Assembly (NCBI GenBank): GCA_964405325.1
Contig: CAYONM010000019.1
Coordinates: forward strand, 1-30,299
From: CAYONM01 sp964405325
GTDB lineage: Bacteria > Planctomycetota > UBA11346
Direction of reading: 5' to 3'
DNA: 30,299 nt
Shown: positions 23,487 through 30,299 of the stretch, piece by piece
Numbering within the stretch: the first letter of the stretch is position 1
Layout: every line of letters begins with the position of its first letter
The notes under the pieces: generated by a model
Database searches by the model: none
Told to the model about the DNA's origin: nothing
What the model saw: the letters and a program-made list of their open reading frames with translations, nothing else
Translations under genes and position numbers: made by a program

Positions 23487-24380
23487 TTACAACAATTCGA
23501 TTGCCGCGGCATTGGCACGGACCTGATCCGGGTTCTTGCAGCCGGGGATCACGGCGCTGACCGCTTCGTGCCGAAGGCACCAGGTCAGGGCCCAGTCGAC
23601 CAGGGAAACCCCGTCGGGTAGCTCTCGTTCGCGGATGCGTTCCACCAATTCCAGTTGCTGGTCGATCAGCTTCGGATCCATCCAGCGGCCACGAATATCG
23701 TTGGCGGGAAAACGCGTGCCGACCGGATAATCGCCACTCAGAAAACCGCTGGCCAATGGCACCCGCGCCAACACGCCAAGATCGTTGCGCAGGCAGATAT
23801 CGAAGACTTCGTCCTCGGCGGTGCGTTCGAGCCGGTTGTACACGACCTGGATCACTTCGGCACCCAGTTCCAGTGCCCGGCCGGCCTGATAGGCGTTGTC
23901 TGGATGGTTGAGGGAAATGCCCAGGTGGCGGATACGTCCGGTGTCCAGCTGTTCGCGCAGATACTGCCAGGTGCCGGGGGTGTCGAAGTCATCGTCAGGC
24001 AGGGAATGGAACTGGTACAGATCGATGTAATCGGTCTGCAGCGCATCCAGGCTTTCGCGCAGCTGGCGTTCGAGCTGCTCCGGCGTGATCAGCGGTGCTT
24101 CACGCTTGAACGGTTCGACGAAACGGTGACCAAATTTGGTTGCGACAAACCAGTACGCCCGGTCCTCGGCCAAGACATCGCCGATCAGGGCCTCGGACAG
24201 GTGGTAGCCGTAGCATTCGGCGGTGTCGATCAGGTTGATGCCGCAGTCGCGAGCGGCGTGCAGGATGACCCGCACCTCGTCGGGGCCGAAGGTCCGGCCC
24301 CACTCACCGCTGAACTGGGCGGTACCGATACCGATACGGGAGACTTCGCAATTGGTCCGGCCAAGTCGCGTGTAGCGCAT
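23487..24380 (-). CDS. Aldo/keto reductase
   Basis: Cytosolic NAD(P)H-dependent oxidoreductase of the AKR superfamily, 297 residues. The catalytic tetrad is complete: D52 and Y57 in LIDTAECYG, K82 in VATKFG and H125 in YQFHSL. Other family signatures are TDYIDLYQFH, IRHLGISLNH, VIQVVYNRLE and, near the C-terminus, AVSAVIPGCKNPDQV. ATG 24380 has GAGG about 9 nt upstream. The sequence fits the AKR11/12 (YhdN, general stress)-like group, with unknown carbonyl substrate. It is transcribed divergently from the ABC ATPase gene across a 154-bp gap in which I see no clear promoter or operator. Confidence 0.92.
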   Translation of the reverse strand: MRYTRLGRTNCEVSRIGIGTAQFSGEWGRTFGPDEVRVILHAARDCGINLIDTAECYGYHLSEALIGDVLAEDRAYWFVATKFGHRFVEPFKREAPLITPEQLERQLRESLDALQTDYIDLYQFHSLPDDDFDTPGTWQYLREQLDTGRIRHLGISLNHPDNAYQAGRALELGAEVIQVVYNRLERTAEDEVFDICLRNDLGVLARVPLASGFLSGDYPVGTRFPANDIRGRWMDPKLIDQQLELVERIRERELPDGVSLVDWALTWCLRHEAVSAVIPGCKNPDQVRANAAAIELL

Positions 24381-24534
24381 GCATCCACCTCGTGCTCGGC
24401 AGCTTAGTAGGCGAGGGTCCCCTTGAAAATGATCTTCCTGCTGCGCCTCGCAGTCGTGCCGGAGGCGCTCATGCTGTGGTCGATTGCAGCAGCTCGGCCT
24501 TCACTCCGCGTAACCCTGCCTAGGCTGCGGCGCC

Positions 24535-25551
24535 ATGAGCCTGCTTGAGGTCAGCCATCTGCATAAGCGCTTCCCCATCCGCCGGGGCGTGTTTGGAAAA
24601 GCCGTCGGTCATGTGCATGCTGTGGAGGATTTCTCCTGCCGGCTGGAGCGCGGCCACACCCTGGGCCTGGTGGGGGAATCGGGCAGTGGCAAGACCACCG
24701 CTGCGCGTTGCTTGCTCCGCTTGATCGCACCCAGCAGCGGTTCGGTGCGCTTCGACGGCCAAGAGCTGACCGAATTGGGCAGTGAGGCCATGCGCCGACA
24801 GCGCCGGCATCTGCAGATGATCTTCCAGGATCCGTACGGTTCGCTCAATCCCCGTCTGAGTGTGCAGGAGACCCTGGTCGAGCCGATGCTGGTGCACGGC
24901 CTGGCTACCACCCGCGGTGAGGCTGGTGATCGCGCCCGCGAGTTGCTGCAGGCGGTGGGCCTGCAGGCCGATGATCTGCGGCGTTTTCCGCATCAATTCT
25001 CCGGCGGCCAGCGCCAGCGTATCGGCATTGCCCGTGCCCTGGCGGTGCAACCGCGGCTGATCGTATGCGACGAGGCGGTCAGCGCCCTGGATGTTAGCGT
25101 CCAGGCCCAGGTCCTGAATCTGTTGATGGACATCCAGGAGCAGCAGCAGGTCGCCTATCTGTTTATTGCCCACGACTTGGGCGTGGTCGCACACATCTGT
25201 GATGCGGTGGCTGTGATGTATCTGGGCGAAATCGTCGAGGAAGGCACGGTGGCCGATGTCTTCCGGCATCCCTTGCATCCCTACACCCAGGCGCTGTTGG
25301 CAGCCGTGCCACCCGATGCACCCGGCATTGCCCGCGATCGCATCCGTCTCTCCGGTGATGCCCCCAGTCCCATGCAGCCGTCCTCGCGCGAGCGCTTCAT
25401 CATGCGTTTTCCGGAATACCGCGCCGCCTTCGAGGGCGCCACCATCACCATGCACGAGGTTCCCAGCAGCTTGGCCGATGCCTGTTTGCCGCACCGGGTG
25501 CGCTGCGCGCGTTTGGACGTGCTGCAAGAAGCTGCCGTCGCATGCAATTGA
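24535..25551 (+). CDS. Oligopeptide/dipeptide-type ABC transporter ATP-binding protein (OppF/DppF-like)
   Basis: Cytosolic ATPase subunit of a peptide- or nickel-type ABC importer, 338 residues. Walker A is GESGSGKT (47-54), the Q-loop is MIFQDPYGSLNPRLSV, and the signature FSGGQRQRIGIARAL lies near 155. Walker B is LIVCDEAVSALD, the H-loop is FIAHDLG, and the oligopeptide-specific C-terminal segment reads HPLHPYTQALLAAVP. The OppF-like N-terminus (LLEVSHLHKRFPIRRGVFG) fits the F rather than the D subunit. No permease, binding protein or D-subunit gene is adjacent in the window, so partners must be encoded elsewhere or upstream genes were lost. The stop overlaps the next gene by 10 bp. No clear ribosome site precedes ATG 24535. 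Confidence 0.93.
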   Translation: MSLLEVSHLHKRFPIRRGVFGKAVGHVHAVEDFSCRLERGHTLGLVGESGSGKTTAARCLLRLIAPSSGSVRFDGQELTELGSEAMRRQRRHLQMIFQDPYGSLNPRLSVQETLVEPMLVHGLATTRGEAGDRARELLQAVGLQADDLRRFPHQFSGGQRQRIGIARALAVQPRLIVCDEAVSALDVSVQAQVLNLLMDIQEQQQVAYLFIAHDLGVVAHICDAVAVMYLGEIVEEGTVADVFRHPLHPYTQALLAAVPPDAPGIARDRIRLSGDAPSPMQPSSRERFIMRFPEYRAAFEGATITMHEVPSSLADACLPHRVRCARLDVLQEAAVACN

Positions 25552-27155
25552 CCGAACTCGCGGCAGAATCCGGCCTGGACTGGTCGGATTGGTCTCGGTC
25601 CAGCGAGTTGCCGCGCCTGGTTCTGGCTGGCACCGGCACCGACCGGTGGACCTGGCAGTTGCTGAGTGAAATTCGCGCCGATGCCGAGGCGCAGGAACTG
25701 ATCCGCTCCTGTTTCCAGCCGGTACTGGTCGAGATAGACGCGCGGCCAGCCTTGGCCGCCAGGTTGCAGGAGGTGCTGCAACTCCGGGCCGAGGCCACCG
25801 GCTTCCCGGTGATCGCCTTTGCCACCCCTGATGGCGACTTGTTCGGCGCGGTGCCGTGGCGGCCCGTGCGTGATCGCAATGGCCAGGTGGGGCTGGTGCA
25901 TTTTTTGCTGCAGGTGGCCGAAGCCTGGCGGCAGCAGCCCGATGACGTCCGTGCTGATGCCCGGGCCCTGACCGAGCAGTGCGACGTGGTTGGTCGTGTG
26001 CCGGCGGCTCCGGCCAGTCTGGCAGCGGTCGATGCGATGGTGATCGGTTACGGCGACCCGGTTCTGGGTGGTTTTGGCGGCAGTCCCAAATATCCGCAAC
26101 CGGTGTTGTTGGATTATCTGCTGACCCGGCTGGGCCAAGTGGACACGGGCGGCGAGGGGTGCCGCGCCGGAGCCAGGAGTGATTGGCGCGAACATCTCCG
26201 GCGCAGCCTGCACGCTCTGATTGCCGGCGGCGTGCACGATCATATCGGTGGCGGATTTTTTCGTGCCAGTATGGATGGCGACTGGTTGGAAGCAGAATAC
26301 GACAAGCGTGCTGTCGACCAGGCGGCGCTGGCGGTGGTTCTGCAGGAGGCTTCCACCCGGCTGGGCGAAACCCTCTATCGTGACATCGCTGCCCGTTGTC
26401 TGGATTGCTGCCTGGAAGAGTTGCGTCTGCCAGACGGTTGGTTTGCCGTCGGCCGGCATACCGTTGGTGACGATGGCAAGGGTCGTCTTGCTCCGGGCAA
26501 TCATTATCAGTGGGCCAGGCATCAATTGGATGACATTCTCGGCGCTGAAGGTGGTGCCATTGTCGCCAAACGCTTCTTCCCGGCAGAATTTATCCCGGGA
26601 CATCGCTTGGTGCCGGCGGTGCACGCTGCTGTGGGTGCGGATGCACAACGCCGTTTGCCGGAGCTGTGCGCTCGGTTGCTGATGGCCCGTCGCGAGCGTC
26701 CGGCACCGTGGCGCGATGTACGGGTGCTGCCGCACGTGCAGGCCATGCTGGTCTGGGCCATGGACCTGGTTGGCGGTAGCTACGCCGGTATTGCCGAGCA
26801 ATTGCGTCCGCGTTTGGGTGAGCTGTTCGACTCCGCCAGCCCCACCCTGGATCTGGCTTGGTTGGCTCGCGCTGGCGAGCCGGAGTTGCGCGCCAAGGCG
26901 CTGGAAGCCACCTTGGTGCGGCTGGGAGCGCATGGTCTGCGGCTGCACGACGAACCCGGCCTGCAGCCACCGGCCCACGCCGGCTTGGACGATCGCGGCC
27001 AAGCCAGCGCTCTGGCGGTTGCGGTGGACGCCCTGCGCGAGAACCACCGTGTCGCCCAGGCGCAGCAGCTGTGCGCGCGTCATCAGGGTCTGCTGGCTGC
27101 GGCACCAGTGGCCTGTGCCGGGCTGGCCGCGGCGTGGTCGCGAACGACCGGGTAG
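25542..27155 (+). CDS. YyaL/DUF255-family protein with lost thioredoxin CxxC
   Basis: A 537-residue relative of the YyaL/SSP411 (spermatogenesis-associated protein 20-like) family, which joins a thioredoxin-like domain to an (alpha/alpha)6-barrel. Alignment landmarks are PRLVLAG, then FQPVLVEIDARP, then GFPVIAFATPDGDLFG for the thioredoxin part, and GGFGGSPKYPQP (about 176) and DHIGGGFFRAS (about 232) for the barrel. The family motif TCHWCH is here TDRWTW (33-38), so both cysteines are gone, and the conserved HFEKMLYDQA motif is only AEYDKRAVDQA. At 537 residues it is shorter than the usual 650-700. The start lies inside the ABC ATPase gene (10-bp overlap). A redox role is unlikely; the actual function is unknown. 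Confidence 0.8.
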   Translation: MQLTELAAESGLDWSDWSRSSELPRLVLAGTGTDRWTWQLLSEIRADAEAQELIRSCFQPVLVEIDARPALAARLQEVLQLRAEATGFPVIAFATPDGDLFGAVPWRPVRDRNGQVGLVHFLLQVAEAWRQQPDDVRADARALTEQCDVVGRVPAAPASLAAVDAMVIGYGDPVLGGFGGSPKYPQPVLLDYLLTRLGQVDTGGEGCRAGARSDWREHLRRSLHALIAGGVHDHIGGGFFRASMDGDWLEAEYDKRAVDQAALAVVLQEASTRLGETLYRDIAARCLDCCLEELRLPDGWFAVGRHTVGDDGKGRLAPGNHYQWARHQLDDILGAEGGAIVAKRFFPAEFIPGHRLVPAVHAAVGADAQRRLPELCARLLMARRERPAPWRDVRVLPHVQAMLVWAMDLVGGSYAGIAEQLRPRLGELFDSASPTLDLAWLARAGEPELRAKALEATLVRLGAHGLRLHDEPGLQPPAHAGLDDRGQASALAVAVDALRENHRVAQAQQLCARHQGLLAAAPVACAGLAAAWSRTTG

Positions 27156-27263
27156 TCGAGCCGGTGCTTCCCCGTCTCTCATGGCGGGCCCGAGTCCCGC
27201 AGGCCTTGTACCGTCGACCTCATTCCTAGCATGCCGAGCCCCCTGGCAGTCAAGGAGCCCGTT

Positions 27264-28856
27264 ATGCTCACCGTATCCGAAGTCACCGTCCAGTTCGGCG
27301 AACATCCTCTGTTCGACAACGTCAGCTTTCGGTTGACCGCCGGCAACTGCTACGGCTTCATCGGTGCCAATGGTGCCGGCAAGTCGACCTTTCTTAATGT
27401 GATCTCCGGCGATCTGGAACCCAACACCGGTACCGTCAGCCTGGATCCCGGTTGTCGCCTGGGGGCACTGCGTCAGAACCAGTTCGCGCATGAAGACGAG
27501 CGGGTGTTGGATGTGGTACTGCAGGGCCACACCGTGGTGTGGGGTCTGCAGCAGCGCATGGACGAGCTGTACGCCAAGGAGGACTTCTCCGATGCCGACG
27601 GTGAGTTGGTGGCCAAGCTGCAGGAGCAATTCGAGGAACTGGATGGCTACTCTCAGGAGTCGAACGCCGCTGAGGTGCTGACCAATCTGGGCATTAAACC
27701 GGCTCAGCACGATTTGCTGATGCGCGAATTGGATGCCGCCAACAAGGTGCGAGTGCTCTTGGCACAGGCCATATTCTCACGGCCGGAAGTGCTGCTGTTG
27801 GACGAGCCAACCAACAACCTGGACATAGAGACCATCGCCTGGTTGGAAAAATTCCTGGCCGATTATGACGGCTGTATCTGCGTGGTCAGCCACGACCGTC
27901 ACTTCCTGAACCGGGTTTGTAGCCACATCTGCGATGTCGATTATCGCACCATCCGTACCTTCGTCGGCAACTGGGACGTGTATCAGGCAGCCGAGCAGTT
28001 GGCCCGGGCACAGCGCAGCAAGGAGCAGGCGCGGGTCGACGCCACTCGCGAACGGCTCAAGTCCTTCGTGCAGCGCTTCAAAGCCAACGCCTCCCGCTCC
28101 AAGCAGGCCACCAGCCGTGTGAAGCAGATCGATGCCTTGGGCTCGCAGCGCGTCATTCCATCTACGCGCGTGTCGCCGCGTCTGGTGTTCAGGCAGACCA
28201 AGCCCTCGGGCCAGGACGTACTGGAGGCCGAAGACCTCAGCTTCGCCTGGGATGACGACACCCCCATCGCCAGCGACTTCAGCATGCGGGTCGAACGCGG
28301 CGACCGCATTGCCATCGTCGGCCGCAACGGCATTGGTAAAACCACGTTGCTGCGCCTGCTGTTGGGCGAGCTGGAGCCGCAGCAGGGCACCGTCAAACGA
28401 GGCAATACCATTGCCAAAAGTTACTTCCCACAGGATTCGCACGAACTGTTCGAGACCGACAAAAATATTGTCGAATGGCTGTCGCAGTTCACCGAGAACC
28501 AGGATATCAACATGATGCGCGCCATGCTGGGCCGCATGCTGTTCTCCGGTGACGATGTCAAAAAGCCGGTCAATGTGCTTTCTGGCGGTGAACGGGTCCG
28601 CTGCCTGCTGTCGATGGTGATGCTGCAGGAAGCCAACGTCATGTTCCTGGACGAGCCCACCAACCACCTGGATCTGGAATCCATCGAAGCTCTGCAGGAA
28701 TCCCTGGGCGAATACCAGGGCACCCTGCTGTTTGTCAGCCACGACCGCGAATTCGTCGATCAGCTGGCCACCCGCGTCGTTATCATGAGCGATACAGGCA
28801 TTACTGACTGGCGTGGCACCTATTCCGATTACCGGGGCGCCAAGGGATTGGATTGA
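27264..28856 (+). CDS. ybiT: ABC-F family ATPase, YbiT-like
   Basis: Cytosolic, membrane-domain-free ABC-F protein of the class that binds the ribosomal E site and acts in translation. The 530 residues equal the length of Escherichia coli YbiT. The first nucleotide domain has GANGAGKST (34-42) and VLLLDEPTNNLD, with a degenerate signature (RELDAANKVRVLLAQAIF) as in YbiT. The inter-domain linker is rich in Arg, Lys and Gln (FVQRFKANASRSKQATSR). The second domain has GRNGIGKTT, a normal LSGGERVR, MFLDEPTNHLD and FVSHDREFV. ATG 27264 is fixed by AAGGAG 6 nt upstream; an in-frame ATG at 27231 lacks one. The gene is monocistronic, 108 bp after the YyaL-like gene. Confidence 0.93.
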   Translation: MLTVSEVTVQFGEHPLFDNVSFRLTAGNCYGFIGANGAGKSTFLNVISGDLEPNTGTVSLDPGCRLGALRQNQFAHEDERVLDVVLQGHTVVWGLQQRMDELYAKEDFSDADGELVAKLQEQFEELDGYSQESNAAEVLTNLGIKPAQHDLLMRELDAANKVRVLLAQAIFSRPEVLLLDEPTNNLDIETIAWLEKFLADYDGCICVVSHDRHFLNRVCSHICDVDYRTIRTFVGNWDVYQAAEQLARAQRSKEQARVDATRERLKSFVQRFKANASRSKQATSRVKQIDALGSQRVIPSTRVSPRLVFRQTKPSGQDVLEAEDLSFAWDDDTPIASDFSMRVERGDRIAIVGRNGIGKTTLLRLLLGELEPQQGTVKRGNTIAKSYFPQDSHELFETDKNIVEWLSQFTENQDINMMRAMLGRMLFSGDDVKKPVNVLSGGERVRCLLSMVMLQEANVMFLDEPTNHLDLESIEALQESLGEYQGTLLFVSHDREFVDQLATRVVIMSDTGITDWRGTYSDYRGAKGLD

Positions 28857-28914
28857 ACCGCGATGGTTCCGTCGTGTCCTTGCTCGATCGAGGTGGCGAA
28901 CCGAACCTGATCCG

Positions 28915-28972
28915 AACCCGGCGCGGGGCCGGATATATTCTGATGGACGACGACGCCGGGTGAAGCCGGGTT
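28915..28972 (+). other. Inverted repeat between convergent genes
   Basis: AACCCGGC at 28915-28922 is the inverse of GCCGGGTT at 28965-28972, and GCCGGGT also occurs at 28955-28961. The segment lies in the 137-bp gap between the ABC-F gene and the convergent dehydrogenase gene and could form a loose stem able to end transcription from either side. There is no T-tract and the loop is long, so a terminator role is only a possibility. Confidence 0.25.
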
Positions 28973-28993
28973 GGCGATCGCGTCTGGTCGGAA

Positions 28994-29941
28994 TCAATCG
29001 ACCCGGTTCAGCTGCTCGCCCGAGCGCCAGCTGCGGATATTGTCGACCACGATGCGTCGCAAGCGGGCCAAGGCCTCGTTGGTGGCCCAGGCGCTGTGCG
29101 GAGTGATGCGCACTTGCGGATGACCTAACAGCGGATTGTCGGCACGGGGCGGTTCCGCCCCGAGCACGTCGACGCTGGCGCGGGCCAGGGGGTGGGCGTG
29201 CAGCCACTCGGCCAGGGCGGCCTCGTCGATCAGGGGTCCGCGGCCGGTGTTGATCAACAGCAGATGCTCCTGGCATTTTGCCAGGAAATCGGCGCCAACC
29301 AGGCCGGCGGTCTCGTCGGTCAGGGGACAGTGCAGGCTGATGACATCGGCGCGCGCCAAGGCTTGGTCCAGCGGTACGCGACCGGCTACCGCCGGCCGCC
29401 AGGGCAGTTGCACAATGTCAACCAGCATGCCAAATCCTTCGGCGATGCGCTGCACCGTCTGGCCGATGGCGCCGTGCCCGATCAGGGCCAAGCGTTTGCC
29501 GGCCAATTCCCAAGTGGGGCGGACCACAAAGCAGAAATCCGGGCAAGCAACCCAGTCGCCCGCCTGGACACGGCCGGCGTGTTCGGCGACGGCGCTGGCG
29601 TCCTCCAGGATATGCGCGAACACCTGCTGTGCGACCGAGTCGGTGCTGTAGGCTGGTACGTTGCTCACCGCGATGCCGCGGCTGCGGCAGGCGTCCAGAT
29701 CGATGGTGTTGATGCCGGTGGCGGTAACCGCGATGTGTTGCAGGCTCGGGCAGGCGGCCAACAGGTCTTTGCTGAAGATCACTTTATTGGTGATGACGAC
29801 CTCGCAGCCCTGCAGGCGTTCGATCGCCTCGGTGGGGGTGGAGCGGTCGTAACGGGAGATGCTGCCGAGTTTTTTCAGGCCGGGCCAGGTTTGCTGACCG
29901 CCTTGATCGGCGAGATTGGCGTCGAGGAGGACGATGTTCAT
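28994..29941 (-). CDS. D-2-hydroxyacid dehydrogenase (glycerate dehydrogenase-like)
   Basis: NAD(P)-dependent oxidoreductase of the D-isomer 2-hydroxyacid dehydrogenase family, 315 residues. The nucleotide-binding motif is GHGAIG (155-160). The catalytic triad is R234 (NTGRGPLIDE), E263 (GAEPP) and H282 (TPHSAWAT). The N-terminal substrate domain has HIAVTATGINTIDLDACRSR, as in hydroxypyruvate/glycerate dehydrogenases (HprA-like), which interconvert hydroxypyruvate and D-glycerate. Glyoxylate or other 2-keto acids are also possible. The ATG overlaps the stop of the upstream small membrane protein gene by 4 bp (ATGA), so the two are translated as a unit. Confidence 0.92.
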   Translation of the reverse strand: MNIVLLDANLADQGGQQTWPGLKKLGSISRYDRSTPTEAIERLQGCEVVITNKVIFSKDLLAACPSLQHIAVTATGINTIDLDACRSRGIAVSNVPAYSTDSVAQQVFAHILEDASAVAEHAGRVQAGDWVACPDFCFVVRPTWELAGKRLALIGHGAIGQTVQRIAEGFGMLVDIVQLPWRPAVAGRVPLDQALARADVISLHCPLTDETAGLVGADFLAKCQEHLLLINTGRGPLIDEAALAEWLHAHPLARASVDVLGAEPPRADNPLLGHPQVRITPHSAWATNEALARLRRIVVDNIRSWRSGEQLNRVD

Positions 29942-30168
29942 GCGGATTCTTTCTGGGTTTTTTTCTTCCAGTTATGATAAAGACGTATGATGATCACAAG
30001 CAGGATGGTTGGCATGACCGCACTGCCGATAACATATCCAATAATGTATTTTCCGGTAGGACCTTGGGATGTGGCTATGAGCCGATAGCAATGCGCCATT
30101 GCCATGACCATAAAAAACAGGAATCCGATACCATACGTAGCGAGAATGATTTTCTTTTTGCTGTTCAT
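29938..30168 (-). CDS. Small two-helix membrane protein of unknown function
   Basis: A 76-residue protein with a basic N-terminus (MNSKKK), a first membrane helix (about 7-28, ILATYGIGFLFFMVMAMAHC) and a short loop. A second helix follows (about 42-63, YVIGSAVMPTILLVIIIRLY), with a Lys-rich tail (WKKKTQKES). Both ends should face the cytoplasm. ATG 30168 has GAGGA 7 nt upstream. It matches no family I know. Base composition is clearly richer in A and T than in its neighbours, partly because of its hydrophobic and Lys codons, which could also point to later acquisition. It overlaps the dehydrogenase gene by 4 bp. In the 131 bp upstream, to the window end, I see nothing definite. Confidence 0.7.
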   Translation of the reverse strand: MNSKKKIILATYGIGFLFFMVMAMAHCYRLIATSQGPTGKYIIGYVIGSAVMPTILLVIIIRLYHNWKKKTQKESA

Positions 30169-30299
30169 GTATGGTCCTCGGCTTTAGGGTGCGGAAAGAA
30201 ATAAACGTTACAGATCGCGCAGAGATTTTGTCGATCCCTCAAGGCGCGAAGAGCGAGCATATCGGGCATATGTAAGCGATAAGCAACGCAGAAGGGCGG

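Noticed and set aside
25281..27710. Minus-strand open frame of 809 codons
   Set aside because: It lies across the ABC ATPase, YyaL-like and ABC-F genes on the other strand, all of which have clear motifs. The translation shows no fold and spans two gene boundaries.
27777..29276. Minus-strand open frame of 499 codons across the ABC-F gene and the dehydrogenase end
   Set aside because: It runs antisense to ABC-F motifs and in the wrong frame for the dehydrogenase; composition is typical of a shadow frame.

Overview
This is a GC-rich (about 60% by impression) chromosomal stretch of a Gram-negative (diderm) bacterium. The evidence is an RND efflux pump with a periplasmic adaptor and a TolC-like channel, type IV prepilin signals, and several exported proteins. 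The large secreted PQQ-propeller/TPR/PDZ protein, the exported HEAT-repeat protein and the pilin-like genes would suit a planctomycete or other PVC-type lineage, but this is a weak inference. I see no rRNA, tRNA, CRISPR array, complete insertion sequence or phage. TGA, TAA and TAG all end intact genes, so the standard code applies.

Layout. (a) 1-6187 (+): tripartite efflux operon, adaptor (cut by the window edge), RND permease, outer-membrane channel. (b) 6284-6940 (+): a broken chimera of an M14/DUF2817-type peptidase start and a RimK-like ATP-grasp tail, with an in-frame TGA. (c) 12251-6972 (-): a 1366-residue exported propeller/TPR/PDZ protein followed by a class I aminotransferase. (d) 12455-14061 (+): three overlapping genes, HAD hydrolase, PlsC-type acyltransferase and a small CxxC protein. 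(e) 18101-14070 (-): three overlapping genes, an NtrC-type regulator and two histidine-kinase-like proteins. The first kinase keeps the phospho-acceptor His but has almost no sensor and a degenerate ATP site. The second has a large extracytoplasmic sensor and an intact ATP site but Ala in place of the His. (f) 18596-21487 (+), divergent from (e): a prepilin, a second prepilin-like gene interrupted by an in-frame TAA, and an exported, membrane-anchored HEAT-repeat protein. (g) 21488-23486: ilvC, flanked by two inverted copies of a roughly 95-bp palindromic element. One copy lies exactly where a decayed acyl-CoA desaturase gene breaks off. A perfect 23-bp-stem terminator follows ilvC. (h) 24380-23487 (-): aldo/keto reductase. 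(i) 24535-28856 (+): an Opp/Dpp-type ABC ATPase overlapping a YyaL-like protein that has lost its CxxC, then a YbiT-type ABC-F protein. (j) 30168-28994 (-): a small two-helix membrane protein overlapping a D-2-hydroxyacid dehydrogenase.

The points most worth following up are the apparently complementary kinase pair in (e), the two unrelated small repeat families (one flanking ilvC, one confined to the two divergent intergenic regions), and the three decaying or interrupted genes. Two of these carry single in-frame stops that could be real mutations, readthrough sites or sequence errors.
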